The notes under the pieces: model-generated
Told to the model about the DNA's origin: nothing
The model's input: only the letters and a program-made list of their open reading frames with translations
Database searches by the model: none
Assembly: GCA_963969395.1 (NCBI GenBank)
Contig: OZ017798.1
Coordinates: 10,284,173-10,348,172 of the forward strand
Reading direction: 5' to 3'
Origin: Pseudoscleropodium purum
Lineage: Eukaryota > Streptophyta > Bryopsida > Hypnales > Brachytheciaceae
DNA: 64,000 nucleotides
Shown here: in pieces, positions 33,132 to 46,500 of the stretch
How positions within the stretch are numbered: the stretch's first letter is position 1
How the letters are laid out: each line of letters begins with the position of its first letter
Position numbers and translations under genes: made by a program

Positions 33132-34188
33132 TGATTAAAAGGTTCAATCAATCCTTTAATTAAGGTGCATCATACTGATTATGTTGTTGCTATCGTCAAA
33201 TACATTCTCAAATTTTTGTAAATAGAATGATATTTTGATTGGAGCTCTAGTTATTACCTCTATTAGATATATGTTGGATTTTAGTTCTTTATTCTTTAGT
33301 TGGAATGATTTTCTACAATAATTTTATATTTATAAAGTAGTATGAGAGAAATATTCAAACAGTTTGTTTTTTAGATGAACTTGAAGTGAATTTCTTTCAA
33401 AGATAAAGATAAAGAAATCATTGTAGAGCCAAATAAGTGTTCAATTACTGATGTTATAGCTTTGAGAGTGAATTAAGGACTAATCCTACTTATTTGTGTG
33501 GTTAAAGTAGAGATAAGATAGAAAAAAAAGTGGACACTATTCATTTTCTTTCCCATTGTGAGTTTAGGAAATACCCGAATGTTTGGAGGCCTATTATGTT
33601 GTGAGTTTAAAAAAAATTTGAAATGAAATTTGGAGGAGTTGTGTATCATAATGTGCAATTTTTAAATTGATCTTATTTGCTCAAATTGGAGCTATGAATC
33701 AAAAGTTGTACTAGTTTGAGTGAAAGGAGGTTTGTTGCCTTCAAAATTAAAAGACAGAGACTTCGATTAGCCATAAAAGATGGACAGGTTTTTGGTTTGT
33801 AATAAAATTTAGAGAGAGAGCAGGAAATTGTGTTAGCTTTTTATAAAAATATCATTCATTCTATTTGAAGTTTATATAAGTGAGTTGTGAATGTAGAAGT
33901 AAAAGAGGATCTACTATTCTTTATTTCTCAAGGTTAAAACTTTGAATGACCATAGAAGTTGAACAGAATCTTAGAATTACTTGAAATTTGGAGGAAAAAT
34001 AGACGTTTGTATTAGCATTTCAAAAAGCTATCATTTATCTTATTTCAAGCTGTAAAGTAATGGTGACTCTCACCTAAAGTTCAGCTTGAGAATTAGAGGT
34101 TGAAGTTGAAGATTGAAAGAAGTTTTGAAGACTTGTGTGTATGTGGCTCGTAGTTTGTAAAATTTGTTGTTGCAGGCGGCTTGAGTTA
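33132..34188. other. AT-rich spacer, no gene
   Basis: AT-rich sequence with only short, motif-free open frames. It ends in the AGTTA target duplication (34184-34188) of the next element. Confidence 0.55.
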
Positions 34189-35839
34189 TGTCGCAGCTTA
34201 AAATTTTGGTTTTCTTAGCATGCACCAAAATAGGAACGGAAACTAGCCATTAGGGAACCGGATCCGATTAGGTGAAGAAGGAAAACTCAAAACTAGCACA
34301 GAACATGAAGTAGTGGGCCTCTTAGATCTAATCCGATCAGAAGTAACTATCGACGGAAACGGAATGCAACACGGATTAGGTCTAGGACCGGATTATGGGT
34401 GAACCGGATTCAAGACGACCAAACCGGAAAGGGTCCAGAGACTATATAAGGAGGAGCCTTCGCAGTTGCACCCTTTTTTACAAACTCGACCTTGAGCGCG
34501 TGTTGTAGAGTTTTTGCGTTTGTGTGCTGCAAGCTTTGATTCCGGTTGAGATCGGAGAGAGAACGTGAGGAACGGAACCAGAACTTGAGTGAAGTCTTTG
34601 AGCAGCTGGATCTGTAGAGCAGAAGCCCGACAGTAGGATCTAGGGTTGTAGAGTAGATAGGATTTTGATTTGAGTTAGGAGTAGGAGCGGATCCGGATCG
34701 GGATCCGGCTCAATAGTATTAGGTTAGACCGGAAGTTGAATTAGGGTGGCGGCGGACCCCCACGAGTTTTCCGCTCCGCTTTGTACTTTTAGGGTTTTTA
34801 CCCTTTGTATATAAATCGGTTCCTGCGATGGGAACTGGGAGTCTTCATTTTGCAACTCTCTTGTGCCTTCCTCTTCTCCTCATTGTGTGTCTCTTTCCAG
34901 CACGACATGGTTGTATGATGTGGAGTTAGGATGGTGTGAGCCGGTTTGTGAGTGATTTCTCCCTTTGGTGTTTTCTTTTCCGATTCTATGTGCATGTGAG
35001 TAGGTATCTAAGAGTTGGGAGTGAACTTAGTTCCTCAGTACTTCTAGAGTTCTAGGTTCCGGGTGAGAAAGCCGTTGTTAGGCTAGGCGGGTAGGGAGGG
35101 ATTCCTTAGCTGCGCTAGAACTCCCGGGTGGGAAATCCGGTCGAGTGTCCGATCTCCTGTGAGGTCTTACCGCCTTAGTTGGCAAACGGAAGAGCTTTAG
35201 TCGATGTTGGAACGGACGGGTACACTTGTAACCACCTATCTTCGCACGGATCGGAAGTAGCATCAAGGTCGTTGTAGTAGGAGAGGGTCGAGTGTGGGGT
35301 CTTTGTGTGACCTACAACCCGGATTGCTATCTGGGTTGTTGTGAAGGACCAAACCGGATCCGGATTAGCTTAGGAGTTTAGGAAGTAGGACAGTGGGGCT
35401 TCAGCCACTATAAGTCACGGAAGGAGTGGTGGGCCTACCACTCTCAAAATTAAGCGGCGACCCCTCTGATGGTGAAACAGAGGCAAAACTAAACCGGATA
35501 GGATTACGGATACAGGATGACCATCCCGACCGGATTGGTCAAGACGGATTTCTAGGATCGGAAGTTGTGAGATCCTGGGATTTGGGTATTTGTATGGACC
35601 GGATAGTAAGTAGGACCGAAAGAAGGAGTAATCCGGTCTGTAGTTATCCGGTGTGGTGGTATTTCTGGTTCTAGATCTAGGACCGGAAAGTAAGATTGGG
35701 ATACTGACTTAGCTTAACTGCTTAATAGAGCTAGATACTTCACAGGATCTCGTGGGTTCGATCTTTAGAGTCACTTAGTTATACTCTAGAGCGATTTTTG
35801 TGAGTATAATGGGGAATTTACCTGCCCTGTGCTGCGACA
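34189..35839 (+). mobile_element. TG...CA element copy 3 (plus), internally deleted, 1651 bp, TSD AGTTA
   Basis: Starts TGTCGCAGCTTA and ends TGTGCTGCGACA, flanked by AGTTA at 34184-34188 and 35840-35844. Both TATA-like boxes remain, but almost the whole ORF is gone. The leader joins the ORF's last part at a GAACGG microhomology near 34571. From about 34990 to the right end it is almost identical to copy 2 (11490-12337), whereas its left 800 bp differs from copy 2 at roughly one base in ten. The perfect duplication shows the deleted form either transposed as such or was deleted after insertion. Confidence 0.88.
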
Positions 35840-35922
35840 AGTTACATCAACGTTAGCTTCATTTTGTATCATGAGTGACAAAATGAGATTCATTGCTTAC
35901 ATAGTGGAGACTGGATGATGAA

Positions 35923-36890
35923 CACTACAAAAAAAACAGTGAATAAATGATTTTGATAAATGACTGCACAACAGTCATTTAGGACATTTTCGACTGCATC
36001 ATAACTTCCGAACTTGCAGTCATTGTAGACGAGTGTGTGACTACAGTGATTGGCAGTGTATTATCACCATCTTGGATGAAAAAAGGATGACAGGGTCTAC
36101 ATGGCACTTGTGATTTTCGGGCAATTGGTTCAAAAAGTGTGAGCAGTTGCCTATTCCACTCCAAAATTTTGGAGAAGTGGCATGACGTCAGTAATTTTGG
36201 AGTCACTTTGGAGTCACTATGGAGTCATTGGCAAGTGGACATGGATTGACACATCAGCACCCTCTGTAGCTATTTTAAAGTCATTCTACAGTTACGAAAA
36301 GTACTCTAGATGGTTTGCATGGTAATTTCCTAAAGTCATTTTTAAGCTTAGGGTGAGTTGTTTTAGAGTCATTCTGCAGGTATGGAAAATTTTTTGGTTG
36401 TTGACACGTGGTGATGTGATGATTTATTTGCGAGTCATTGTGGAGTTATTTTGCATTCGATTTAGGGGGATGACAAATATCCTTGTTCGCACATAGTTGA
36501 TTAACGAGTCATTTGTGAGTCACAGTAGAGTTATTTGTAGGTCGTCATTTGCATACGCTAGATGCAATGTTGGTTGACACGTGGCGACAGTACGAGTCAT
36601 TTTGTAGTTCTTATAGAGTTATTCATACTTTGCTCGCTTCCAGTCACTTGAGAGTCGTTCTGAAGTTAGCCACTTTTGTTAAATCATCCATGCAATCTTA
36701 GAAGTAGTCATTTCCTAGTAATTTCCATGTCATTTTCTCTCTCCTCTATTCCTGATAAGGCTCTTGTTAGTCATTACTCACTTATATATGCAATGCAATT
36801 ATGTTTTCAATGGAGGGCTACCTCTGCTTTCTAATCTAATTCTGCCCTTAACACGTCTACGTAGCCTTTAACACTTTAGCACTCTCCTAC
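35923..36890. repeat. CACTA-2 left terminal and subterminal array
   Basis: The terminal inverted repeat is followed by about 900 bp with many GAGTCATT/GAGTCACT motifs, often at 12-40 bp spacing (for example 36199-36220, 36283-36378, 36440-36545, 36595-36725). Confidence 0.85.
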
Positions 36891-37120
36891 GGTGAATGCA
36901 AAGAAAGCCATGACTAGTAACATGATGGGTTTAAGAAACTAAACCTCATGCATTCCACAATCTTTTTTCAATGCAATAGAAAAGGGGCCCAATATAAAAC
37001 AAAGGCCTTCAGTGCAAAAAAAAGGTGCATTTAGAGTACTTCGTTCATCACAGAAGACTGTACAGAAAAATAGAAGCCTATATGTATACAATGTCAAACA
37101 ATAGAGTGTGAAAAGCCACC

Positions 37121-40100
37121 TCACATTGTCATCTTTAGGTACTTCTGGCTCCATATGGTACATGACCCTTTCGCATCTTTGATAACTTCTTAGTCAGCTT
37201 GGGCATTAGGAAACATGAGTGTTACTTCACCCTGCAAAATATCATGGACATCCACCTTGAACCACATTTCGGAAATGTCGTTCCAGTGGTATTTATATTT
37301 CCTCGGTAATCCACTAATTTTACCCACCGCCACTTTTTGCTTGTGTGCTCGTGGATTCAGAAGAAATACTTCATCTCCGTAGCGATAATGCAAACAGGCC
37401 ACCGATTAAAAAATATACATCAAGGCACAACGCAAATAATACATCAAAGTCATTCTACATACAGTCCTATTGTAGCACGACTCGCATCTGTCTTGGACAT
37501 GACTGCGATGTGACTAGAAAATGAGTTCTCATTTACTTGTTGCTAAAAAGGACTTTTTCATTACTTCCTTATGACTATGAGTCCACAAAGCATACTGGAT
37601 AGAGCCACTTCGAGTAGACAAGTGAAAATGCCACGGGTACCCTTCACAGACTAAAAGTAATATGAAGCTCCTCGAATCAACTATAGCAAAATGACCCACT
37701 CTCACATTCAATTGAACTTCATGAAATGGTGCCCCAACAATTCCATTCTACCACCATGGACATAAAGCAAATTTGTCAACCGCTTGTAAATCATGACAGA
37801 AGAGCCAACATCTACAATACATCGTAGTCTACCATGGAACTACAATTAGAAGGCTGAACTTATTGATTTTGAGGCCGGAAGGGAAGCTTTTTTGGTTGCC
37901 GCCGATGTAGTTGTTGGTCGGGCCTCCCGCTTCTGTCTCTAGACCTACACACGTATGAATTGGTCATCAGAAAAGAAGATCAAAAGAAGGTGAGGGGGTG
38001 CTTTCACATGTGCAAGCCCATAGGTAGCTAATCCCTCACCTTCCACAATGTCCAGAAACTCATATGCATGTCCAACACGGCATCTGTACAGCATTTGTGA
38101 CATGGATTCGTTGACAATTTTGGGAAATTCGGATTGAAAATTAGCAACATCTGTGCTTGAGTGCAAAACCTCCAACAATAGCCACAGGTACCATTTTAGA
38201 TATTCCTTGTCATCTGCCAATGAGCACGTCCACTTCACATAGAATGGGGTATTGATGATTACATTAGCCTCTGGATTGCACTAGCCCCTATTGTGTTTAC
38301 TCTCTACTATCACTATATTAGCTGCACCAAAACGAGGCCATGTTGCATACACTGCCTCCAATTGCTTACCCCACTCAGTTGGATAGCCATCTCCAATGTC
38401 CTCACCTTCAAAAACTTTACTTGACCAAGCAAACAAGGGGGTTCCGGACCCTAAAGCTTTCATATCAGCCAAGACTGTGGACAACACGTCCTCCATATAG
38501 AGCTTACTGCTGCTACCCTAGAAGCCCACATAGTAATTGCTAAAGCATTGACAAAAAAAAAGGGCTTCAACGATGGTCAAAATACTACTCTCCGAAGCGC
38601 AGTTCGAATGGTACTTCGAATTGCAAGTTTTGGGTTCTGTTTAGATAACATACTACAATCTAACAATGTACCATGTACATTGAAAATAATTAATTTTGAG
38701 TGACCACAATTTCTAAATTCAGGCATGAGGCAAAAAGTACCGGAAGGTCTCACCTCACTTGATGTTACTAGACAAACATCGGGCGGGGTAAATACCTTCA
38801 ATGGCGACTTCGGTGGCTTCTTAGACTTTTTTTGTAACGGCGATGGGGCTCCCACGGCTGCTTCCACTGACTTCGCCCTCTCCCTAGTAACTTCCTCCAC
38901 ATTCGTTGTGTTCCTCTCTACTTGACATGTTCCAATTTTGGCTTCACTGTCTTCTTCCTCTACTTCCCCTACTTCTCCTACCACGCCAGTGCTGTTTGCC
39001 AGTGAAGGTGCCGGTGAAGGTCCTCCACTATCAGGCGTACCCGGCTCCCACTCTCCCTCGGCAGGATCCTCACCCACCATCGGTTGTTGTTCAACTGCTG
39101 AGATCTCTTCACGTCCTTTGGGAGAATGGGCTGTAATTTCAGCGGTTGCTTACAAGTGCAAGACTACTGGTGCCGCCGGAGTTGACAGGGGAGGCAAAGA
39201 TGGAGTGTCAACCTCCAAAACGGACTCCAACACTACCTTTGTCACTGGCTGCGGGTCTACTTGCGTTTCGAAGACCAAAACTTCGTTAGTTACTAATTCA
39301 TTGACAACCGCTTCAACCACCTTCCACTCTTTGGGCATGCGTTCAAGGTCAACTACTTGGGCTCTAGGTGGGATCCCTCGTGTGGCTTCACGAGGGTCCA
39401 AGTGAAATTCATCCTTAGACAAGGTTATGTCAACAGCCGTTGTAGTCATCCGATTTCCCGATTTCTTCCATGGTTTGGCAAAAGGCCCTCTTCTCTGTTC
39501 CGGTGCACCACTTCCGGAGGGACTCAATTCATCCACATATGCTAAATTCCTCATGGTGGAGATCATTGAATGCAATTCACCTATGGCCTCAGAAGTGGTT
39601 CTTGAAGTTGCTACGAATTGCTGGAGCTTCACGTCAACGTCCTTCTTCCATAATTTCATTGCCTCCCAACGACTTGAGTCACTTATTCCCCCCACCTACT
39701 CATAGACACGTACATGACAATGAGGTCACAAGACCCCGAGTTAGATTAAAGACGCAAAATATGACTGATACTGCATAGTGACTAGGAAATGACTAAGCTA
39801 CAACTACGAACAAGGGAGGATCATTCCCAATGACTTCAACTATGAGAATTACTAGTGTACCGTCAGGGGTGGACATTACCAATCAACAAAGTAACTTCAT
39901 GATGTGAAGTCGGCACGGCAAAATTGAGAAAAAAAAAAGAACACAAAGAGGCACTGCTAAACGTACATACTTACAATATTTTGAAGCTCAGTGAAAATTG
40001 TGGTATTTGTAATACAATACTAACAACAAAAAAAATTGAAAATTGGTGTATGTGTGTCTTGGGGTACGAAGACGCACACAAAAATTGGCTACTTACAACT

Positions 40101-43077
40101 CAATTTTTTTTCCACTGCATATGTCACTGATTAAGGTACATCCTACATCCTATACCCAGAAGAAACGGGGAAGGACAAATCCATTGTACTATAAAAGAAC
40201 TAGAAGAAAAAAACCCAAAAAAATTTGGGAACGGAAATGAACCCCCGACTACATGCTCGGAAGTCCTGTGCTTTAGATAACCATGACTCTTAAACGGCTC
40301 TTGAATGATTGTGTGACTCAAATATGACTCAAGACAACTTTGGTATGACTACAACGCGACTAAACAAGTACAGCAATGCAACTGTGCCCTAGACCGCTAA
40401 TATAGCACAAGGGCACGTCATGCTTTAAATGATATTCAATGATGCCAACTCTCATGCATTTGGCAACATAGTGCATCCACTAACATGACAAGCAAAAACT
40501 AGCAACTGCTTGCCACATCCAAATAGGTGGAAGTCCCCTACCACATACCCGACCGAACAACTGAATCCACTTATCAAACAGCCCCAATCCTCACACACGC
40601 AAACAAAACAATTTACCTCTGAACCGGAAGGAGAACTCACAATGCAAGCTAGTCTTGGCCATACACTTGAAAGACTCCCCTCGCCATCGTCCATTATACC
40701 ACTACTTGTCTCAAGACCTCCTCCCTGTCAACATTACAGAAAGTTGTACTTCATCTTCATCCACTAAGCACAAGAAAAGAAACCATTGCATGGACCCTCA
40801 AACCTACACACACTTGCATTTCACAATTAAATAACAGAACTCAACAAGGATATTGGACACTTACCATTGAAGACGGGTGACGGGATTTTCCTCTCCTTCC
40901 CACAAACGATAGATTCTTCACACTCTATCATGCAATAGCCATCTTCCCCGCCTTTTCTTTTTGCTTGACTGTGTTCCAGTAGTCCTTGAAGCGGTCCCAC
41001 TCCGCTTTGTCAACATGAAGAGGAGGAGTGTCAATTCCCTTCAAATATCAATTCTTTAGGCGACATCTTTCTACCTTTAGGTACCTCAACAAGGCCAACC
41101 TAAATCCCACCATACTCAGCGGATTCCCCAAGTACTCGAACTCGTTGTCCAAGGGAGCTCTGAGCTTTTGCAACGTATGTGGCTTATACTTGGACCAGTT
41201 CACCACACTTACGTCTAGACATTTCGAGACCAGGTCGCGTAAAGCGTCATTCTAGGCGTTTTTTCCTTCACATGTGGTATCCACTTCGCCGCCTAGTAAC
41301 ACAAACACTCGATTCGGCTTCACTCTCGCAAGGGCACGTTGGCGATTGACCAAATCGTAATGAGCTTTTTGCTCCCTTCGAGCATTGCGATCGTCAATGT
41401 CTTCTACAAGGGCAAGTGCATTCTCTCCAGCCCACACATCTGGGATTACTATTGGTGGTCTTGAGGTCCACGCAGTTTGGGATTGCGGCTGGACTGGCAT
41501 GTAGTGCCCTAGCACCCATGCAAGGTTCGGTTGATTGGATTCAATTGTTGGAGGAGGACACAGTGGTGGTGCAATGTGCACTAGTACACATTGGCCCGAC
41601 GCTATCATATTCCTCTTTGTCCTCTTGTCAAGCAAAGGTTCTTTGTCCTCTAGCTTAAGGTCGTCTTCAGAAGAGTCCATAAGCTCTTCCTTTGATCCTA
41701 CAGAAGAAACCGTTACTTTTCAAAATGATTCATGAATTCACTACCCTAAACCCAATAGTAAAGATGCAAGCATCATAGGAAGACAAATCCCTCGATTTTT
41801 GAGGAAGAACCCTAAAACACTAAACCCTCAATGACACAAAAACCCTAAAACTACTAAACTGATCTTGGAGGAACGATAAGAGATGTGTATTTATCTGTCG
41901 ACTTTTTCTCCTTATCGAATTGCCGCTCAACATGTGTACAAGTAATGGCGAGGTGCATCATACCTGTCACAATGGCATCGCCATCATATTTTGTCGCCTC
42001 CAACGACGAGTCTTTCGTGGACCTCATCTGAGGGCTCCGCTTGCCTCCCTCTACCTCCCTTGCTTTCCTAACTGGAACGCCTGCCCACTATAAATTCCTC
42101 CACACAAATTTGTCGCCTCTTTTTTTAGAAATGGGAGGCGGTTTACTACCGTGGGCCTTGGCATTAGCTTTATCCCTGCCCCAACATCCAGAAAAATCGG
42201 CCTCTGCAGGAAAACACTAGCAATGACATTGACAAAGTACGAGACAAATCACATGACACTGGTGCACACTCACTCCGGGCGAGAAGGCAAGGTTGGACAA
42301 GGATTTTGCAAAAACACAGGACACAATTCTCAAGGGAAGAAGACGACCATAGCGGCTCCTATGTGGCGGCCACGTAGGGAACATGGCTTCTTCAAGAATG
42401 TTTCTGGAATGTGACTAGTTAAGGACTTACAAATGACTTTCATGTGTGACTCTAACGGAGTCATCAACAAGTCCAGAGACATAAAATCCAACTCCAAAGG
42501 TTTTCATGAACAATAGACTTATGACTTGTGGGCAAATGAATCATTGGGACACAACGTTGGGTGTGGAAAACCATATAAATGTGCCGCCTTTATGCTTCGA
42601 AAAACGTACAAGGGACAGGTTTAGACAACAATGGTACTTTTGCTCATACTCAGGAGTCCTCTACAAACTATGAACTCTTCCATATATAAGCACATCAACA
42701 TGGCAAATCCGTGGAGCTCAAATTACAACGCTTGCAACAAGAACTCTGTTGTCAAAGGTTGTATGCGTACTAGCTTAAAGAAATTGAGAGAGCTTTGTTG
42801 AGGGGAAGGGGTCGGAAACTTACAGCTCTACTCTTGCTGCCAAGGCTAGAGCAGCCATCTGTTGCATCCGGATAATGTTCTTGTCACGCAACATTTCATA
42901 AATTCCCTTCTGAGGAGGTGGACTATCCGACGGCGCTTCCATTGTGCAGTGTAAGTCTTCTGAACATTCTCCCGTCACACTTAGATTCACTATGAACCCT
43001 GATCTCTTGTCAAGTTCCTCAATCACCCAGTCCACCACTTCACTGTTGTCTTGGTTTGAAGGCGGAAGCTCCTCCAT
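37121..43077 (-). pseudogene. CACTA-2 divergent TNPA/Ptta-like gene with embedded FCP1/HAD-like domain
   Basis: Multi-exon minus-strand remnant starting at the ATG at 43077. Recognisable parts in order: an acidic exon with LLDKRTKR (41680-41252); a W-x2-F-x2-YW block (WDRFKDYWNTVKQKEK, about 41005-40960) typical of Ptta/En/Spm Transposase_24 proteins; Pro/Ser/Glu-rich linkers (39695-38750); an FCP1/NIF-type HAD region (about 38720-37945); and a C-terminal GDEVFLLNPRAHKQKVAVGK block (37402-37190), also usual in Ptta proteins. In the HAD region the catalytic DxDxT motif reads NVHGT, so both aspartates are lost. The following NYYVGF-stop-GSSSKLYMEDVL matches the FCPH fold but contains a TGA, a TAG and a frameshift in a poly-T run. 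Nonfunctional, with ancestral function uncertain. Confidence 0.6.
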
Positions 43078-43528
43078 CTTAGCAATCGTAGCAGAGAGAG
43101 AGTGAATGAGCCGTTGTGGGAGTCGCGAAATTGGAAGGAAGAAATGAGCTATTGTCACCATAATAGGAGAACTTGATGAGCGGAGGTGATGCAAGGCTCT
43201 CTCGTGATGAGTGTCTGCGGTTACCGACGGCTCGTCATTAAATTGAGGATTCTGACAATAGTAATCAACATTTAGTAGACATATGTTAGTCATTTATTTG
43301 TGTAGTTTTTCAACTATGCAGTGACTAGTGGAGTCATTCAGGAGTTACTAGAGACGCCAGTCAATGCTGAAAGCAGCACTACGACCTACATTTTTCGAAA
43401 ATAGAAGGTATCGTTGATGGAGGCTAAATAAGTCCACCTACAGCCGTCCCTTCATAGGTTCTAGTCCATTACCCTCCCGCTTTCAACTCTCTACATGACA
43501 TGGTAACAAATTTGCCAAACCGGTGAAA
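43078..43528. promoter_or_regulatory. Shared intergenic promoter region of CACTA-2
   Basis: About 450 bp between the two divergent start codons. It includes GAGTCATT motifs near 43330. Confidence 0.4.
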
Positions 43529-46500
43529 ATGATTCCTGCTAGGCTTTCATTGTCCGATAGTGGCAAACAGAGATTTAGAGATGAGCGCCTCTAGTTGAGG
43601 AAGTTACAACAAGCTAGAGAGTACAATGTGAAGAAGTTGCATTTGTCCTTGCACGAAGTGCAAAGGTCGTAAGAGACTTCTCTTGAAGAACGTTCAAGCT
43701 CACCTTGTACATCATGGAAGGCATCTAGATTGCCGCATTTGGAGAAGCCCGAGCGCAAGGGATTCCTCTAACGAGGAGTGGGAGCAAGAATTTTGGAGAC
43801 AGCATAGAAAGGCATCAAAAGGCATGGACGCCCTAGATGTTGATGTTGACATAATAGGCATGCTAAATCAGGCATTGCATCTAGTGGATGCTCCAACATT
43901 TTTGGCCGAAAGAATTCAAGAGGAAGTGAGGAATGCTTTTTCGATGGCAAACTCTATCTACGAGGAGTACATGGAGGTGTTCTACGGTGATCTTGCAGAG
44001 ACTAAGGAATGTCGTGACGAGCATCCTCCTCCCTCTGAAGGGACTAACGAACTTGACACTGACAACCAACGCCTTCCAGCTGCAAGCACTGATGGAGTTC
44101 ACAGTGACGGAAGCTTTCATGCCAAGGCGTTGCAAGGGTGCCTAGAGCCTCTGTACGATGAAGTTGCTTTGAGCAAGCTCGCAGTGACGATCTTGTTGAT
44201 GAATTTGTGCACTGTGCATGGTGTAAGCAACCACTACGCCAATGAATTGTTCAACATTTTGCATTCTCATCTCCTACCGAGGAACAATAACTTGCCTCGA
44301 AATTACTACTCCGCGCAAGCCTTGACGAGGAAATTGGATTTAACGTACAATACCATCCATGCATGTGAACGAGGCTGTGTGCTTTTTCATGGGCCCTATG
44401 AGCAAGACCTACGGTGCCCTAAGTATGGCGATTGCAGATACCGAGACGAGGAGTGGCATTGTTTTCCAATGAAGGTGTTGCGGTACTTCCCCATCATTCC
44501 CAGACTGTAGCGCATGTTCATGAGTCCAAAAATCTTGTAGCTCTTGATTTGGCATGCAGAGAATCAGAGCAACCGTGACGGAGGCGACGACCTCGTCAGG
44601 CATCCCTGCGACTCCAAAGCTTGGAAACATTTCAAGAAAAATGTGGATCCCTCCTTTGCCCGGGATCCTAGGAATGTTCACTTTGCCTTAGCAACTAATG
44701 GAGTGAACCCTTACAAGTAAAATAGGACATCATGGTCAACATGGCCAATGTTGCTATTGAACTACGACTTACCCCCTTGGTTGAGCACAAAGAAGTTTTT
44801 CATTTTGTTGGCACTCTTAATTCCAGGGAGGAAGTCAGTGATGGGTGACGTGTTTGACATATATTTAGAGCCGCTAGTAGAGTTGTTGGAGCTTTGGGCC
44901 GAGGTCCCTACCCATGACGTCACTAAGGATGCAGGTGAAAAGGCTTTTGAGTTGCGTGCCATGTTGCTATCGACTATACACGACTTCCCGGGGTATGGCA
45001 CAGTTGGAGGATTTTGTCATCAAGGGTATGCAGCGTGTCCATGGTGTGGTGAAGACCTTGGTGCTAAGCATTCTATTGAATTGTCCAAGAAAACTTAGGG
45101 TGGTACTCGTCAATGGCTACCTGAAGATCATCCTTACAGATCAGAAGGTATAAAGGACCACTTTAACGGATTAATGGAAAATCGCTCAAACTCCAGGTTG
45201 TGACTATGGAGGAACAAATGAAGCACGTACTGCAGTGTGAGGCATGGAAAGCTACCGGAAACAGAGAGGGTGTCGTAGGGGACCCCTCTAAAATTTTTGG
45301 TCTGAAGTAGTTGAGCATTCTATTTAGATTGCCATATTGGAAGGTAAGTGTCTCTAAATTTTGGCCTTTTTGAACAGAAAACCTTAGATGAGACTCATAC
45401 GTGACTTTCCAATCACCCACTAGTTCTCCCAAGTCATTTACGAGTTACCATTATAGGGATATGTCAACGTTTGACTATGAAATGACTAGTATGTAACTAG
45501 GTTGTGACTGTGGACTTGTACCTAATCTGTTGGTCATGTCTATACTGCCAGTATCTTTTCATTCGCTACACGCTAGACCTCATGCATTGCGAAATGACTC
45601 TTACCAAGAACTTTCTGAAAACCATATCAGGGAAGAAGGACACAGTCAAAGTGCAGAGGGATCTACAATGCCGAAATGTCAGGAGGCACTTCTGGCTCGT
45701 TCCACACCCACGTAAGGCAAGGAAGATGATGAAGCCACAAGCATCTTATATTTTGTCTGAACAGGAGTTTGAAAAGTTTGTCAAGTGCATATAGGATTTG
45801 AAAACACCCACGGGGTACTCCTCAGACCTTAGCAAGTGTCTCCGCAAGAAGAATTTTGGTGGCCTAAAGTCTCATGATTATCATATTCTGATGCAATAGA
45901 TTATGCCACTAGCTCTTCATGATCCAATGGAACTAGGACCTTGTATGGCTATTATGAAAATGTGCAGGGTATTTCGTCGCTTGGGCACAAAGGTATACAA
46001 TCCAGCAGACTTTCCGTCTATAGAAGCAGATGTGGCAAAGAGCATGGCTCTTTCGGAGATCGAATTTCCACCTTCATTTTTTGACATAATGATTCATCTC
46101 CCGTACCATTTGGCAAAGGAATTGGACTTGTGTGGTCCAGTTAGTGCAAGGTGGATGTATCCAGTGGAGCGCTACATGAAAGTATTGAAGAACCATGTCC
46201 GAAACATGGCATGACCAGAGACATGCATGGTAGAGGGGTACTTGAAAGATGAATGCATTGGATTCATTACGAAGTACTTGCACAACTTTGAGGGCTCTCA
46301 CAGGCGTGTATGGGATGAAGACAAAGAATATGGAGATGCTGAAGAAGTTTTGCAAGGGGCAAAAAGGCCGTACGTGATGAGTTCCGAGTTGAGAGATGTG
46401 GCCCACCACTATGTGCTCTCGAATACTGCAGCCATACAGGATTCATTCATATAAGTTAAGGAGTTCACTCTTCCATGTGATACTACAATCCCTAGTATGG

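Noticed and set aside
11490..35839. The near-identical segments 11490-12337 and 34990-35839 as two LTRs of one giant retrotransposon
   Set aside because: Each belongs to a unit with its own perfect 5-bp duplication (CATTA and AGTTA). The DNA between them consists of unrelated elements.
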